Part shown: piece by piece, positions 18,106 to 26,478 of the stretch
Layout: every line of letters begins with the position of its first letter
How positions within the stretch are numbered: the first letter of the stretch is position 1
Origin: UMGS1370 sp963557065
GTDB taxonomy: Bacteria; Bacillota; Clostridia; Lachnospirales; Lachnospiraceae
Assembly (NCBI GenBank): GCA_963557065.1
Contig: CAUWCT010000003.1
Location: 1 to 64,000 of the forward strand
DNA length: 64,000 nt
Direction of reading: 5' to 3'
Notes under the pieces: model-generated
Database searches by the model: none
The model's input: the letters and a program-made list of their open reading frames with translations, nothing else
What the model was told of the DNA's origin: nothing
Translations under genes and position numbers: made by a program

Positions 18106-19314
18106 ATGGCATTAAATATGGAAACAAATTATTGTGGATTCCGCTGTGAAAACCCATTTTTTCTGGCTTCTTCTCCTGTCAGCGCGACAGGAGAAATGAT
18201 TGGCAGGGCGTTTGAACTGGGATGGGCTGGAGCAGTGACAAAAAGCATTTCTTATTTGCAGGATGAGCTGAATGTAAGTCTGTCTCCCAGAATGCTGCCA
18301 GTTTCTACAGCTGGTGCAAAGGGCGTTACCGGAATGGGAAACATTGACTTTGTTATGGATAAAACCGTAGATGCTGCATTTGCAGATTTTGCCCAGGTAA
18401 AGAAGAAGTATCCGGAAAAGATGCTGATTATCAGCGTAAAGGCCCAATATCTGGAAAGCGAATGGAAAAGCCTTGCCAGAAAAGCAGAAGATGCGGGAGC
18501 AGATGCTCTGGAATTGTGCCTTTCCTGTATTGACAGTGAAGCTGGCGTCATGATCTGCCAGGAGAAAGAACTGATGCAGCAGGTAATCCGCTGGGTAAAA
18601 GAAGAAATTCAGATTCCGGTTATTGCAAAATTATCCATTCACGTAAGTGATGTGGGAAAGATGGCGCAGTATGCAGCAGAAGCAGGAGCCGACGGGGTTA
18701 CTGGTATTAATTCTATCCATGGTATCGGACCTGTCAATGCTGACACAATGGTACATATGCCGGATATTATGGGACAAAGCGCACCGATGGGATTGTCCGG
18801 AGCATTTATTAAGCCAATGGCACAGCATTGTATTTACAAAATGGCGAAAGCAGCAAAGGAACAAAAATTTGATATTTCTGCAGTCGGAGGGATCTGCAAT
18901 GGCCAGGATGCTTTGGAATACCTGCTGTTAGGAGCAGATACCTTACAGAGCGCAACGGCAGTTATGTATCAGGGGTATGGGATCATCAGGCCAATGATGA
19001 CCTATCTCCAGAAATTTATGGAAGAAAAAGGCTATCAGTCCCTGGATGATTTCAGAGGTTATTCCCTGGAGCATATGGCGCCGGCCGCCAGAAATTTATC
19101 ATTAAAGCAGCAGCTGGCAGCAAAGGTAAAGGAAGAGACGTGTATTGGCTGCGGCAGATGCGTAACCTCCTGCCAGGATGGCGGAAAACAGGCTATTTCA
19201 CTGGAGAAAGAGAAAAAGAAAGCATTTGTTCATATAGAAAAATGCACAGGCTGCGGACTTTGCCAGATTGTATGCCCTGTAAAAGCAATTGATATGGAGC
19301 AGACGGTTAGATAA
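18106..19314 (+). CDS. PreA-like dihydropyrimidine dehydrogenase subunit with two 4Fe-4S clusters
   Basis: A 402-residue flavoprotein: an FMN barrel of the dihydroorotate/dihydropyrimidine dehydrogenase type (about 1-330), then a ferredoxin domain with CIGCGRCVTSC and CTGCGLCQIVCP. PreA with PreT reduces uracil and thymine. Here no PreT flavin subunit is adjacent, so ferredoxin may be the electron partner. The active-site cysteine is kept (ELCLSC, Cys141), but the asparagine of the usual ELNLSC is Cys138. The asparagine expected at SYNK is Leu116, and the later N-T pair is N202-S203. These replace residues that hold the pyrimidine in mammalian DPD, so the substrate may be another base or ring product. 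Confidence 0.8.
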   Translation: MALNMETNYCGFRCENPFFLASSPVSATGEMIGRAFELGWAGAVTKSISYLQDELNVSLSPRMLPVSTAGAKGVTGMGNIDFVMDKTVDAAFADFAQVKKKYPEKMLIISVKAQYLESEWKSLARKAEDAGADALELCLSCIDSEAGVMICQEKELMQQVIRWVKEEIQIPVIAKLSIHVSDVGKMAQYAAEAGADGVTGINSIHGIGPVNADTMVHMPDIMGQSAPMGLSGAFIKPMAQHCIYKMAKAAKEQKFDISAVGGICNGQDALEYLLLGADTLQSATAVMYQGYGIIRPMMTYLQKFMEEKGYQSLDDFRGYSLEHMAPAARNLSLKQQLAAKVKEETCIGCGRCVTSCQDGGKQAISLEKEKKKAFVHIEKCTGCGLCQIVCPVKAIDMEQTVR

Positions 19315-19329
19315 TGGGAGGAACAGGCG

Positions 19330-20523
19330 ATGAGAAAATTTAAACGTGTATTTTTGATTGTCATGGATTCCTTTGGGGCAGGAAATGCAAAAGATGCAGA
19401 GGAGTATGGGGATCAGGGCGCGGATACTATGGGCCATATCGCCAAATCCGTAGAAAACTGGAAGATTCCCAATCTTCAGAAGCTGGGGCTGGCAAATCTT
19501 CATCCGCTAAAAGGAGTGAAGCCGGCAGAAAATCCTATGGGCTATTACACCGTATTAAATGAAGCCAGTAAAGGGAAGGACACTATGACGGGACACTGGG
19601 AACTGATGGGAATCAAAACGACCAGACCGTTTGTGACCTTTACAGAAACCGGATTTCCGCCGGATCTGATTGCAGAGCTGGAACGGCGTACCGGACGTAC
19701 CATTATCGGAAATAAAAGCTCCAGCGGAACGGAGATTTTAGAGGAACTGGCAGAAGAAGAAATTGCAACGGGTCACATGATTGTGTATACATCTGCAGAC
19801 TCGGTTCTGCAGATTTGCGGAAACGAAGAAACGTTCGGGCTGGATGAGTTGTACCGCTGCTGTGAAATTGCCAGGGAACTTACGTTAAAAGATGAGTGGC
19901 GGGTAGGCCGTGTCATTGCCAGACCTTATGTAGGGAAAAAACGGGGCGAATTGAAACGCACCAGCAACCGTCGGGATTATGCGTTAAGCCCCACTGGAAA
20001 AACAGTCCTGGATGCATTAAAAGAACAGGGTCTGTCTGTCATTTCCATAGGAAAAATCAGCGACATTTTCAATGGAGAAGGAATTACAGAAGCTTATCAT
20101 TCAGACAGCTCGGTCCATGGTATGGAACAGACAAAAGACCTGGTTGCCAACAAAGACTTTGAAGGACTATGTTTTGTCAATCTGGTAGACTTTGACGCCT
20201 TATGGGGGCATCGGAGAAATCCGTATGGATATGCGAAGGAGACCGAGCGGTTTGATGAAAAACTGGGAGAGGTGTTGGAATTTCTTAAGGAAGATGATTT
20301 GCTGATGATTACAGCCGATCATGGAAACGATCCGACTTATAAAGGGACGGATCACACCAGAGAGCAGGTTCCTCTTCTGATTTATGCGAAAGGGTTAGAA
20401 GGCTCTGGAAGGTTGGAAGAGACGGATTCCTTTGGGACAGTAGGCGCTTCTATTGCAGAGAATTTTGGAATTGCAATGCCAAAGGGAACCATTGGGACTT
20501 CTATCCTGGGACAGGTAAAATAA
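19330..20523 (+). CDS. deoB: Phosphopentomutase
   Basis: Interconverts (deoxy)ribose 1-phosphate and 5-phosphate, linking nucleoside phosphorolysis to DeoC or the pentose phosphate pathway. Alkaline-phosphatase-like metalloenzyme of 397 residues. Motifs: LIVMDSFGAGNAKDA at the start, KGKDTMTGHWELMG with the threonine that carries the phosphate, and the metal sites FVNLVDFDALWGHRRN and ADHGNDPTYKGTDHTRE. RBS GGGAGG is upstream. Last gene of the operon, before a strong terminator. Confidence 0.97.
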   Translation: MRKFKRVFLIVMDSFGAGNAKDAEEYGDQGADTMGHIAKSVENWKIPNLQKLGLANLHPLKGVKPAENPMGYYTVLNEASKGKDTMTGHWELMGIKTTRPFVTFTETGFPPDLIAELERRTGRTIIGNKSSSGTEILEELAEEEIATGHMIVYTSADSVLQICGNEETFGLDELYRCCEIARELTLKDEWRVGRVIARPYVGKKRGELKRTSNRRDYALSPTGKTVLDALKEQGLSVISIGKISDIFNGEGITEAYHSDSSVHGMEQTKDLVANKDFEGLCFVNLVDFDALWGHRRNPYGYAKETERFDEKLGEVLEFLKEDDLLMITADHGNDPTYKGTDHTREQVPLLIYAKGLEGSGRLEETDSFGTVGASIAENFGIAMPKGTIGTSILGQVK

Positions 20524-20541
20524 AATTTTTCGTCAGAAATG

Positions 20542-20582
20542 AAAACAGAGTGCACAGGAAAAATTCATGCACTCTGTTTTTT
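20542..20582. terminator. Bidirectional terminator between deoB and the chemoreceptor
   Basis: AAAACAGAGTGCA (20542-20554) pairs perfectly with TGCACTCTGTTTT (20568-20580), with T runs on both strands, serving both convergent genes. Confidence 0.9.
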
Positions 20583-20592
20583 ATGTAACAAA

Positions 20593-22644
20593 TTATCTTT
20601 TCTTCATCTGGAAGGATTCCATCAGATGCTTCATCATATCTGCCTGACCGGACAGTTCTTCGCTGGCGGCAGCGCTTTCCTGAGCAGTGGCGGAATTCAT
20701 CTGGACCACACTGGAAATCTGGTCCAGACCTTCGGTCATCTGCGCAATGGATTCTGCCTGTTCGGCGGAAGTAGCAGCGATTTGGGAGACAGAGGAAATG
20801 ACCTCATTGGCATATTCTGCGGTCTCTTCTAATACTTTGGCAGTATCGGCAGCCAAAGCGCTTCCATGCTCCACAGCCAGGATAGAATTTTGAATCAGTT
20901 CCTGGGTAGTTTTGGAGGCCTCTGCAGATTTGCTGGCCAGATTGCGAACCTCGTCTGCTACAACAGCAAAGCCTTTTCCGGCAGTGCCGGCTCTGGCAGC
21001 TTCTACGGCAGCATTCAGAGCCAGAATATTGGTTTGAAATGCAATATCATCAATGGTTTTGATAATGCCGCGAATCTGATCCGAAGTTTGGCGGATTTCC
21101 TCCATAGCATTTACAAGTTCCTTCATTTTCATGCTGCTTTGATCTAAACGCTCTTTGGTATTGCCGGTCTGACTGTTTGCCGCTTTTGCCTGCTTTGCAT
21201 TATGGGCAATGTTAGCAGAAATTTCCTGGGCATAGGAAGTAAGTTTTTCTACAGATTCAGCCTGCTCAGCTGCACCCTGGGCCAGGGCCTGAGAGCCGCT
21301 GGCTACCTGACTGGCGCCGGAATCTACCTGAGAAGCAGCGATACTGATCTGAGACATCGCATCATTCATTGCATCGGAAATAGTATGGAGAGAATTTTCA
21401 ATCTGTACAAAATCACCTAAATATGCAGCAGAAGTAGTGGCTGTAAGGTTTTTATCAGACAGTTCTCTTACAACATGGTCAATATCAGAGATGATTTCCT
21501 TTAAATATACTTGCGTCTGGGCAAAAACTTCTTCCAAATCACCGATTTCGTCATTAGTATTTCTCTGAATATCAGAGTTCAGATTTCCTCTTGCAAACTC
21601 TTTCGCAACGGTTCCGATAAACTGCAGTGGTTTTACAATGGATTTTGCGCGGAAGAGGCAAAGCAGAGCACAGGCACCAATGCACAGAAGAAATCCAATC
21701 ATTAAAGTGCAAAAAATAATGTTGATTTCATGCATATATTCTTTGATCGGCATACTTGCCAGCACAGACCAGCCGAAGTCTTCGATATAGAAAGTCCCGC
21801 CATAATAGGTATCATTGCCGTAGCGGTAGCGATCTACTTCGCTGGGAAGATGACTGTTTAGAGCGTTCACCATATTCTCGGAATAGGGCATATCTGCTAT
21901 ATTCGTCAGAAGCAGAGAGGTATCCGGATGGTATACCAGATTTCCAGAGGAATCAAAGACGGTCAGATAGCCGGTTTCTCCAATGGAAATGGCGCTGAAG
22001 TATTTGAACAGCTCATTTAAAGAAATATCAATGCCAATTGCGCCGATCATTTCTCCGGCTTCATTGTAATAAGGAGTGGCCGCAGTGACAACCATTTCTC
22101 CGGTACTGACATCCTCATATGCAGGTGTTAAAATACTTTTGCCTGGTTTTTGCAGCAGCATCTGATACCAGATGCGCTCTGTGACCTGATAGGATTCGTC
22201 TGTGGTGTAGCCGTTGGACTGAAGAACCTGATTATTTTTTACGCCTGCAATCCAGGCTGCCTGTACAGCATCACCTCCGACTTCAGAAGTATACTGCAGG
22301 TCCTCCATGGCATTTTGATAAGCAGTTGAGGTGTTGAACCGGTAGGTAGCAGGAAATCGTTCCATTTCATTAAACAACTGTTTTACAGAACTCCGATCCA
22401 TAATATACTTTTCACTGTCAAAAAAAGTTTCAAAATAGGTAGGAATCATGTTTGAAACGGAAGAGATCTGATTGTTGATATCCCGGTTGCGCAGAGCAAA
22501 GATGGTGCTTACTACTTGGGTAGTTACAACCAGAGCCAAAATCAGAAGGATGGCAATAATCGGCACAGTGATGCCAAACAGCAGCTTTTTTCCTACGCTC
22601 ATTCTGACGCTGCTGTCCTGTGTGTTCGTTCTTTTGTAACCCAT
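20593..22644 (-). CDS. Methyl-accepting chemotaxis protein with extracellular Cache domain
   Basis: A 683-residue chemoreceptor. An N-terminal membrane helix (VPIIAILLILALVVTTQVVST) is followed by a large outer sensing region of the double-Cache type, with WYQMLLQKPGKSILTPAYED and MIGAIGIDISLNEL. Then come a second helix (TLMIGFLLCIGACALLCLF), a HAMP domain, and the signalling coiled coil with the hairpin tip IDDIAFQTNILALNAAVEAARAG. Cache receptors often bind amino acids or organic acids; the ligand is unknown. Start 22644 was chosen for the GAAAGGAAG RBS. No che gene lies nearby. Confidence 0.92.
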   Translation of the reverse strand: MGYKRTNTQDSSVRMSVGKKLLFGITVPIIAILLILALVVTTQVVSTIFALRNRDINNQISSVSNMIPTYFETFFDSEKYIMDRSSVKQLFNEMERFPATYRFNTSTAYQNAMEDLQYTSEVGGDAVQAAWIAGVKNNQVLQSNGYTTDESYQVTERIWYQMLLQKPGKSILTPAYEDVSTGEMVVTAATPYYNEAGEMIGAIGIDISLNELFKYFSAISIGETGYLTVFDSSGNLVYHPDTSLLLTNIADMPYSENMVNALNSHLPSEVDRYRYGNDTYYGGTFYIEDFGWSVLASMPIKEYMHEINIIFCTLMIGFLLCIGACALLCLFRAKSIVKPLQFIGTVAKEFARGNLNSDIQRNTNDEIGDLEEVFAQTQVYLKEIISDIDHVVRELSDKNLTATTSAAYLGDFVQIENSLHTISDAMNDAMSQISIAASQVDSGASQVASGSQALAQGAAEQAESVEKLTSYAQEISANIAHNAKQAKAANSQTGNTKERLDQSSMKMKELVNAMEEIRQTSDQIRGIIKTIDDIAFQTNILALNAAVEAARAGTAGKGFAVVADEVRNLASKSAEASKTTQELIQNSILAVEHGSALAADTAKVLEETAEYANEVISSVSQIAATSAEQAESIAQMTEGLDQISSVVQMNSATAQESAAASEELSGQADMMKHLMESFQMKKR

Positions 22645-22752
22645 ATGAATGTAGCTTCCTTTCTTATTTATTGCTATATCAGCCGATATTTTATTTGAAA
22701 TACCTTGATTTGTCAATAGTTTGACTGTAAAAATTCCGTAAGGATTTTTTGC

Positions 22753-22800
22753 TTTACAGAAGGAAAAAAGTGTGATACTGTATTAATATAAATAATACGG
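22753..22800 (+). promoter_or_regulatory. GntR operon promoter with operator
   Basis: TTTACA (22753-22758) and extended -10 TGTGATACT (22771-22779). Overlapping and just downstream is the inverted repeat CTGTATTA (22778-22785), 7 bp, TAATACGG (22793-22800), a likely site for autoregulation by the GntR protein encoded next. A hairpin, GGATGGG with CCCATCC, follows in the leader (about 22807-22832). Confidence 0.6.
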
Positions 22801-22855
22801 TTGGTACGGATGGGGAAAAGGCAAGTCCCATCCAGAACCGGAGAGGAGGTTATAG

Positions 22856-23242
22856 ATGCTGATAGAGCTGGATTATAAAGATCGCCGTCCTATTTATGAG
22901 CAGGTGACGGAGAAACTGGCTTCCATGATGATGTTGGGAGTATTAGAAGAAAACAGCCAGCTTCCTTCTGTGCGCAGCATGGCAGTAGCCCTGTCGATCA
23001 ATCCCAATACCATTCAGAGGGCCTATGCGGAGTTAGAGCGGCAGGGATATATTTATTCTGTAAAGGGGAAAGGCAGTTTTGTAACAGACACCTCGAAGAT
23101 GAGAGCGTTCAGGCAAAAGGAGGCCAGAAAAAAAGTGACTGAGGCAGCATCGGAGGCAGTGCGTCTGGGACTTTCTGAACAGGAGATTCTAGAAGCAGCA
23201 AAAGAAGGAATGAAGCAGACAGGAGGGAAGGAATATGATTGA
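22856..23242 (+). CDS. GntR family transcriptional regulator, YtrA type
   Basis: A 128-residue winged-helix repressor of the short YtrA group, which controls linked ABC exporters. The DNA-binding part covers residues 1-75, with QLPSVRSMAVALSINPNTIQRAYAELERQGYI and the wing KGKGSFV; the C-terminal helix pair dimerises. RBS GAGAGGAGG is upstream. It overlaps the ABC ATPase gene by 8 bp. By analogy it would repress this operon until cell-envelope stress or a ligand releases it. Confidence 0.92.
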   Translation: MLIELDYKDRRPIYEQVTEKLASMMMLGVLEENSQLPSVRSMAVALSINPNTIQRAYAELERQGYIYSVKGKGSFVTDTSKMRAFRQKEARKKVTEAASEAVRLGLSEQEILEAAKEGMKQTGGKEYD

Positions 23243-24134
23243 AGCGGTAAATGTGACAAAGCGCTTTGACGATATTGCAGCAGTGGATCACATCAATGCT
23301 GTGATACGGGACGGAAATGTGTTTGGACTGATTGGAACCAATGGAGCAGGGAAAAGCACGTTTTTGCGCATGGCCAGCGGAATTTTAAAACCGGATGAAG
23401 GAAGTATTTCCATAGACGGAGAAGAGGTTTTTGAAAATATTAAGGCAAAAAAGAGATTTTTCTATATTTCAGATGAACAGTATTTTTTCAGCAATTCCAC
23501 TCCGGCAGAAATGAGGGATTATTATAGTCTGGTATATGACCATTTTGACAAGGACAGATTTCACAAGCTGATGTCAAACTTTGAACTGGATGAGAAGCGC
23601 AAGATCAATACGTTTTCCAAGGGAATGAAGAAGCAGGTTTCGGTTATCTGCGGCATCTGCGCCAATACGGATTATCTGTTTTGTGATGAAACCTTTGACG
23701 GTCTGGATCCGGTGATGCGCCAGACGGTTAAAAGCATTTTTGCAGGAGATATAGAAGAGCGCGGTCTGACTCCCATTATTGCATCTCACAATCTCAGAGA
23801 GTTGGAAGACATCTGTGATCATGTGGGACTGCTTCACAAAGGCGGCATTCTTTTGTCAAAGGATCTGGATGATATGAAGCTGAATATTCACAAGATTCAG
23901 TGCGTTCTAAAACCCGGCATGGAGCCGGAAGAGATACAGGAGATGGAGATTGTCAAACAGGAAAAGCGAGGCAGCCTTGTGACTTTAACAGTGAGAGGAA
24001 ACCGGCAGAAAGTAGAAGAACGAATGACGTCTTATGAGCCGGTATTTTTTGAACTGATTCCTTTGTCCTTAGAAGAAATCTTTATCAGTGAAACGGAGGT
24101 GGCAGGTTATGACATCAAGAAACTTATTCTTTAA
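23235..24134 (+). CDS. ABC transporter ATP-binding protein (YtrB-like)
   Basis: A 299-residue single ATPase. Walker A GTNGAGKST (near residue 34), signature region NTFSKGMKKQV and Walker B YLFCDETFDGLD are visible; the signature is the degenerate form common in this exporter group. It overlaps both the GntR gene and the following permease gene, so the three make a translationally coupled operon. The exported compound is unknown. Confidence 0.92.
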   Translation: MIEAVNVTKRFDDIAAVDHINAVIRDGNVFGLIGTNGAGKSTFLRMASGILKPDEGSISIDGEEVFENIKAKKRFFYISDEQYFFSNSTPAEMRDYYSLVYDHFDKDRFHKLMSNFELDEKRKINTFSKGMKKQVSVICGICANTDYLFCDETFDGLDPVMRQTVKSIFAGDIEERGLTPIIASHNLRELEDICDHVGLLHKGGILLSKDLDDMKLNIHKIQCVLKPGMEPEEIQEMEIVKQEKRGSLVTLTVRGNRQKVEERMTSYEPVFFELIPLSLEEIFISETEVAGYDIKKLIL

Positions 24135-26349
24135 ACTGGCAAAAGAGGATGGTAAAAGAAGAATCTGGCTGGCAGCATTGTCATTTTTAGTATTTTTCTT
24201 TACATATCCCATAGTCCTGGCCCTCCAGTTAAGCAATGTAAAGGAAGAGTATGCACAGGCGTTCCAGTATGGGTCCCAGATAGCAAAACCAGAGCATCAG
24301 GCTCTTATGGAAGCAGCTAAGCAGGTTCTTTCGCCTTATGAGAATCCGATTATTGTAATGGTGATTATCGGGGCGGCAGTGGTATGCGGCGCCTCCAGCT
24401 TTGCCTACCTTCACAATAAGAGAAAAGTAGACTTTTACCACAGTATTCCAGTAAAACGGGGAGTGCTGTTTACCGTTACCTTTTCGGTTGGAATTCTGAT
24501 TCCGGCAGCAGCCTATGCCCTGTGCCTGGGAATCGCGCTGGTTATAGCAGCTTCCTATGGAGTCCCGGCGGCAGGACTGGCGAAAATGGCAGGAACGGGA
24601 TGGCTTCTCCATATGCTGTATTTCCTTCTGATTTATAGTACCGTATCACTGGCTATGATTATGACCGGCAATCTCATCGTGGGCCTTTTGGGAAGCGGCG
24701 TATTCTTCCTTTTTTTCCCATGGCTGGCGTTTATCATTCAGGGATATTTTCAGACCTGGTTTACTACGTACCTTGATTTTTCGGAAACGATGATGGATAA
24801 ACTGATGAGACTGTCCCCCATTGCCAGCTATATCTTAGCGGTCAGAAGGCCGGAAAGCTGGCAGTACGAGGAAACTCTTACATGGGAAGGACTGATTGCC
24901 GCCAGCGGACTGGCAGTGGTCATTCTCATCGTTTTATGTGTGTTACTGTATAAAAAGCGCCCTTCAGAGACGGCTGGAAAAGCAATGGCGTTTCCGGTAA
25001 GTAAGCCGGTAATCCGGATTTTGCTGACCCTGCTTTCCGCTTTGTCGGGAGGACTGTTTTTCTGGCTGTTACAGTCCAGCACTGGATGGGCGGTATTTGG
25101 AATTGCAGCAGGAGCCATCTTGTGCCACTGTATCATTGAGATTATTTACCACTTTGATTTCCGCAGGCTGTTTGGTCACAAAATTCAACTGGCAGTATGT
25201 ATGATGGGCGGTCTGGCTGTATTGTTCTGTTTTAAAAACGACTGGATTGGTTATGATGCGTATTTGCCGGAGAAAGAAACCATAGCCGAAGCAGCAATCG
25301 AATTTGGAAGAGACGGATGGGTTACTTATTTTGAAATCAAAGATGGAGAAGAGGGACAGGATCCGGAACTGACGGAGATCAGGGCATTGGATTATGTGTT
25401 TGATCATATGAAGATTACCAATGTGGAACCAGTTCTGGAAATTGCAAAAAAAGGCATTGAATATACGCTGATGGAGAAAACATCCAGAGAACAGTATTAT
25501 GCAATGGAAGAAGAAAAGGAAGACTGGGGATATGTGACCATCCAGTATACGCTGACCAATGGAAAAAAGGTGTGGAGAGAGTATCGGTTCCCATTGTCCG
25601 AAGTCTGGGAAGCGGCCAACGCAGTCTTTCTGGATGAAGCGTACCAGCAGGGAAAATATCCGGTTCTTGGATTTTTGCCGGAAGACATCGTAAACCTTCA
25701 GTATAAGGTAACATCCAGTGGGGAGCAATTAGAAGAAGACGAGATAACGGATCCGGCACTGACAGGCCGCATTTTAGAAGCCTACCAGCAGGATTTAAAG
25801 GAACTGAGCCTGGATACCAGAAAACAGGAAGCTCCCATTGGCGAACTGCGGTTCTTAAATCAGGAAGAAGAAAATTTCAGGCAGTATGCGGAATCGAAAA
25901 AAGACCGCCACATCCGGTGGTATAACACTTCGACAGGATATTACCCCATTTATCCCTCCTTTACCAGAACCCTGAATCTGCTAACAGAAGCAGGGATAGA
26001 GCCGGAAAAGCTCTGGGAACATCTGAACGTGATAAGCGTGACGGTAGAAAAAACCTTAAACCAGGGGGATGTTGGATACAAAGAAGAAGAGAAAAACTGG
26101 CAGGGATGCAGCGTTGCCTATCAGGAGAAAGAGCAGATCCGACAGATTTTAGATCCGGTTGTTTTGGAAGACTATTATAATATGAATGGTTTTTTACAAA
26201 GAGAGGAAGACATTGCAGCATACATAACCATAAATTTAGGAAAACAGAATCAATATGTGTTTAAAGGATTCTTCCCAGAAGGAATGGTGCCGGATATGGT
26301 AGAAAGGGATCTGGCAGAAGAAGCAAAACGGATGGAAGAAGAGTCATAA
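24109..26349 (+). CDS. ABC transporter permease, large
   Basis: A 746-residue membrane protein. Residues 15-400 hold about nine to ten hydrophobic segments in two groups. The remaining 350 residues are hydrophilic, acidic and without helices of membrane length, so they form a soluble domain, presumably outside. It overlaps the ATPase gene by 26 bp, and GGAGG precedes the ATG at 24109. It partners the ATPase in a YtrBCD-like exporter; substrate unknown. Confidence 0.82.
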   Translation: MTSRNLFFKLAKEDGKRRIWLAALSFLVFFFTYPIVLALQLSNVKEEYAQAFQYGSQIAKPEHQALMEAAKQVLSPYENPIIVMVIIGAAVVCGASSFAYLHNKRKVDFYHSIPVKRGVLFTVTFSVGILIPAAAYALCLGIALVIAASYGVPAAGLAKMAGTGWLLHMLYFLLIYSTVSLAMIMTGNLIVGLLGSGVFFLFFPWLAFIIQGYFQTWFTTYLDFSETMMDKLMRLSPIASYILAVRRPESWQYEETLTWEGLIAASGLAVVILIVLCVLLYKKRPSETAGKAMAFPVSKPVIRILLTLLSALSGGLFFWLLQSSTGWAVFGIAAGAILCHCIIEIIYHFDFRRLFGHKIQLAVCMMGGLAVLFCFKNDWIGYDAYLPEKETIAEAAIEFGRDGWVTYFEIKDGEEGQDPELTEIRALDYVFDHMKITNVEPVLEIAKKGIEYTLMEKTSREQYYAMEEEKEDWGYVTIQYTLTNGKKVWREYRFPLSEVWEAANAVFLDEAYQQGKYPVLGFLPEDIVNLQYKVTSSGEQLEEDEITDPALTGRILEAYQQDLKELSLDTRKQEAPIGELRFLNQEEENFRQYAESKKDRHIRWYNTSTGYYPIYPSFTRTLNLLTEAGIEPEKLWEHLNVISVTVEKTLNQGDVGYKEEEKNWQGCSVAYQEKEQIRQILDPVVLEDYYNMNGFLQREEDIAAYITINLGKQNQYVFKGFFPEGMVPDMVERDLAEEAKRMEEES

Positions 26350-26418
26350 CAAAAAGAGATTGTAATCGTGGAGGGGAAAGGCAGAGGGACAAAATATATA
26401 ATAAAATAGAACAACCCG

Positions 26419-26462
26419 AATCCCGCAGGAAGCATCCTAAAATTCCTGCGGGATTTATTTTT
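26419..26462. terminator. Bidirectional terminator after the ABC permease
   Basis: AATCCCGCAGGAA (26419-26431) pairs perfectly with TTCCTGCGGGATT (26443-26455), followed by T-rich sequence; it also sits at the end of the convergent regulator gene. Confidence 0.88.
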
Positions 26463-26478
26463 GCAATCGCAATTTTGT

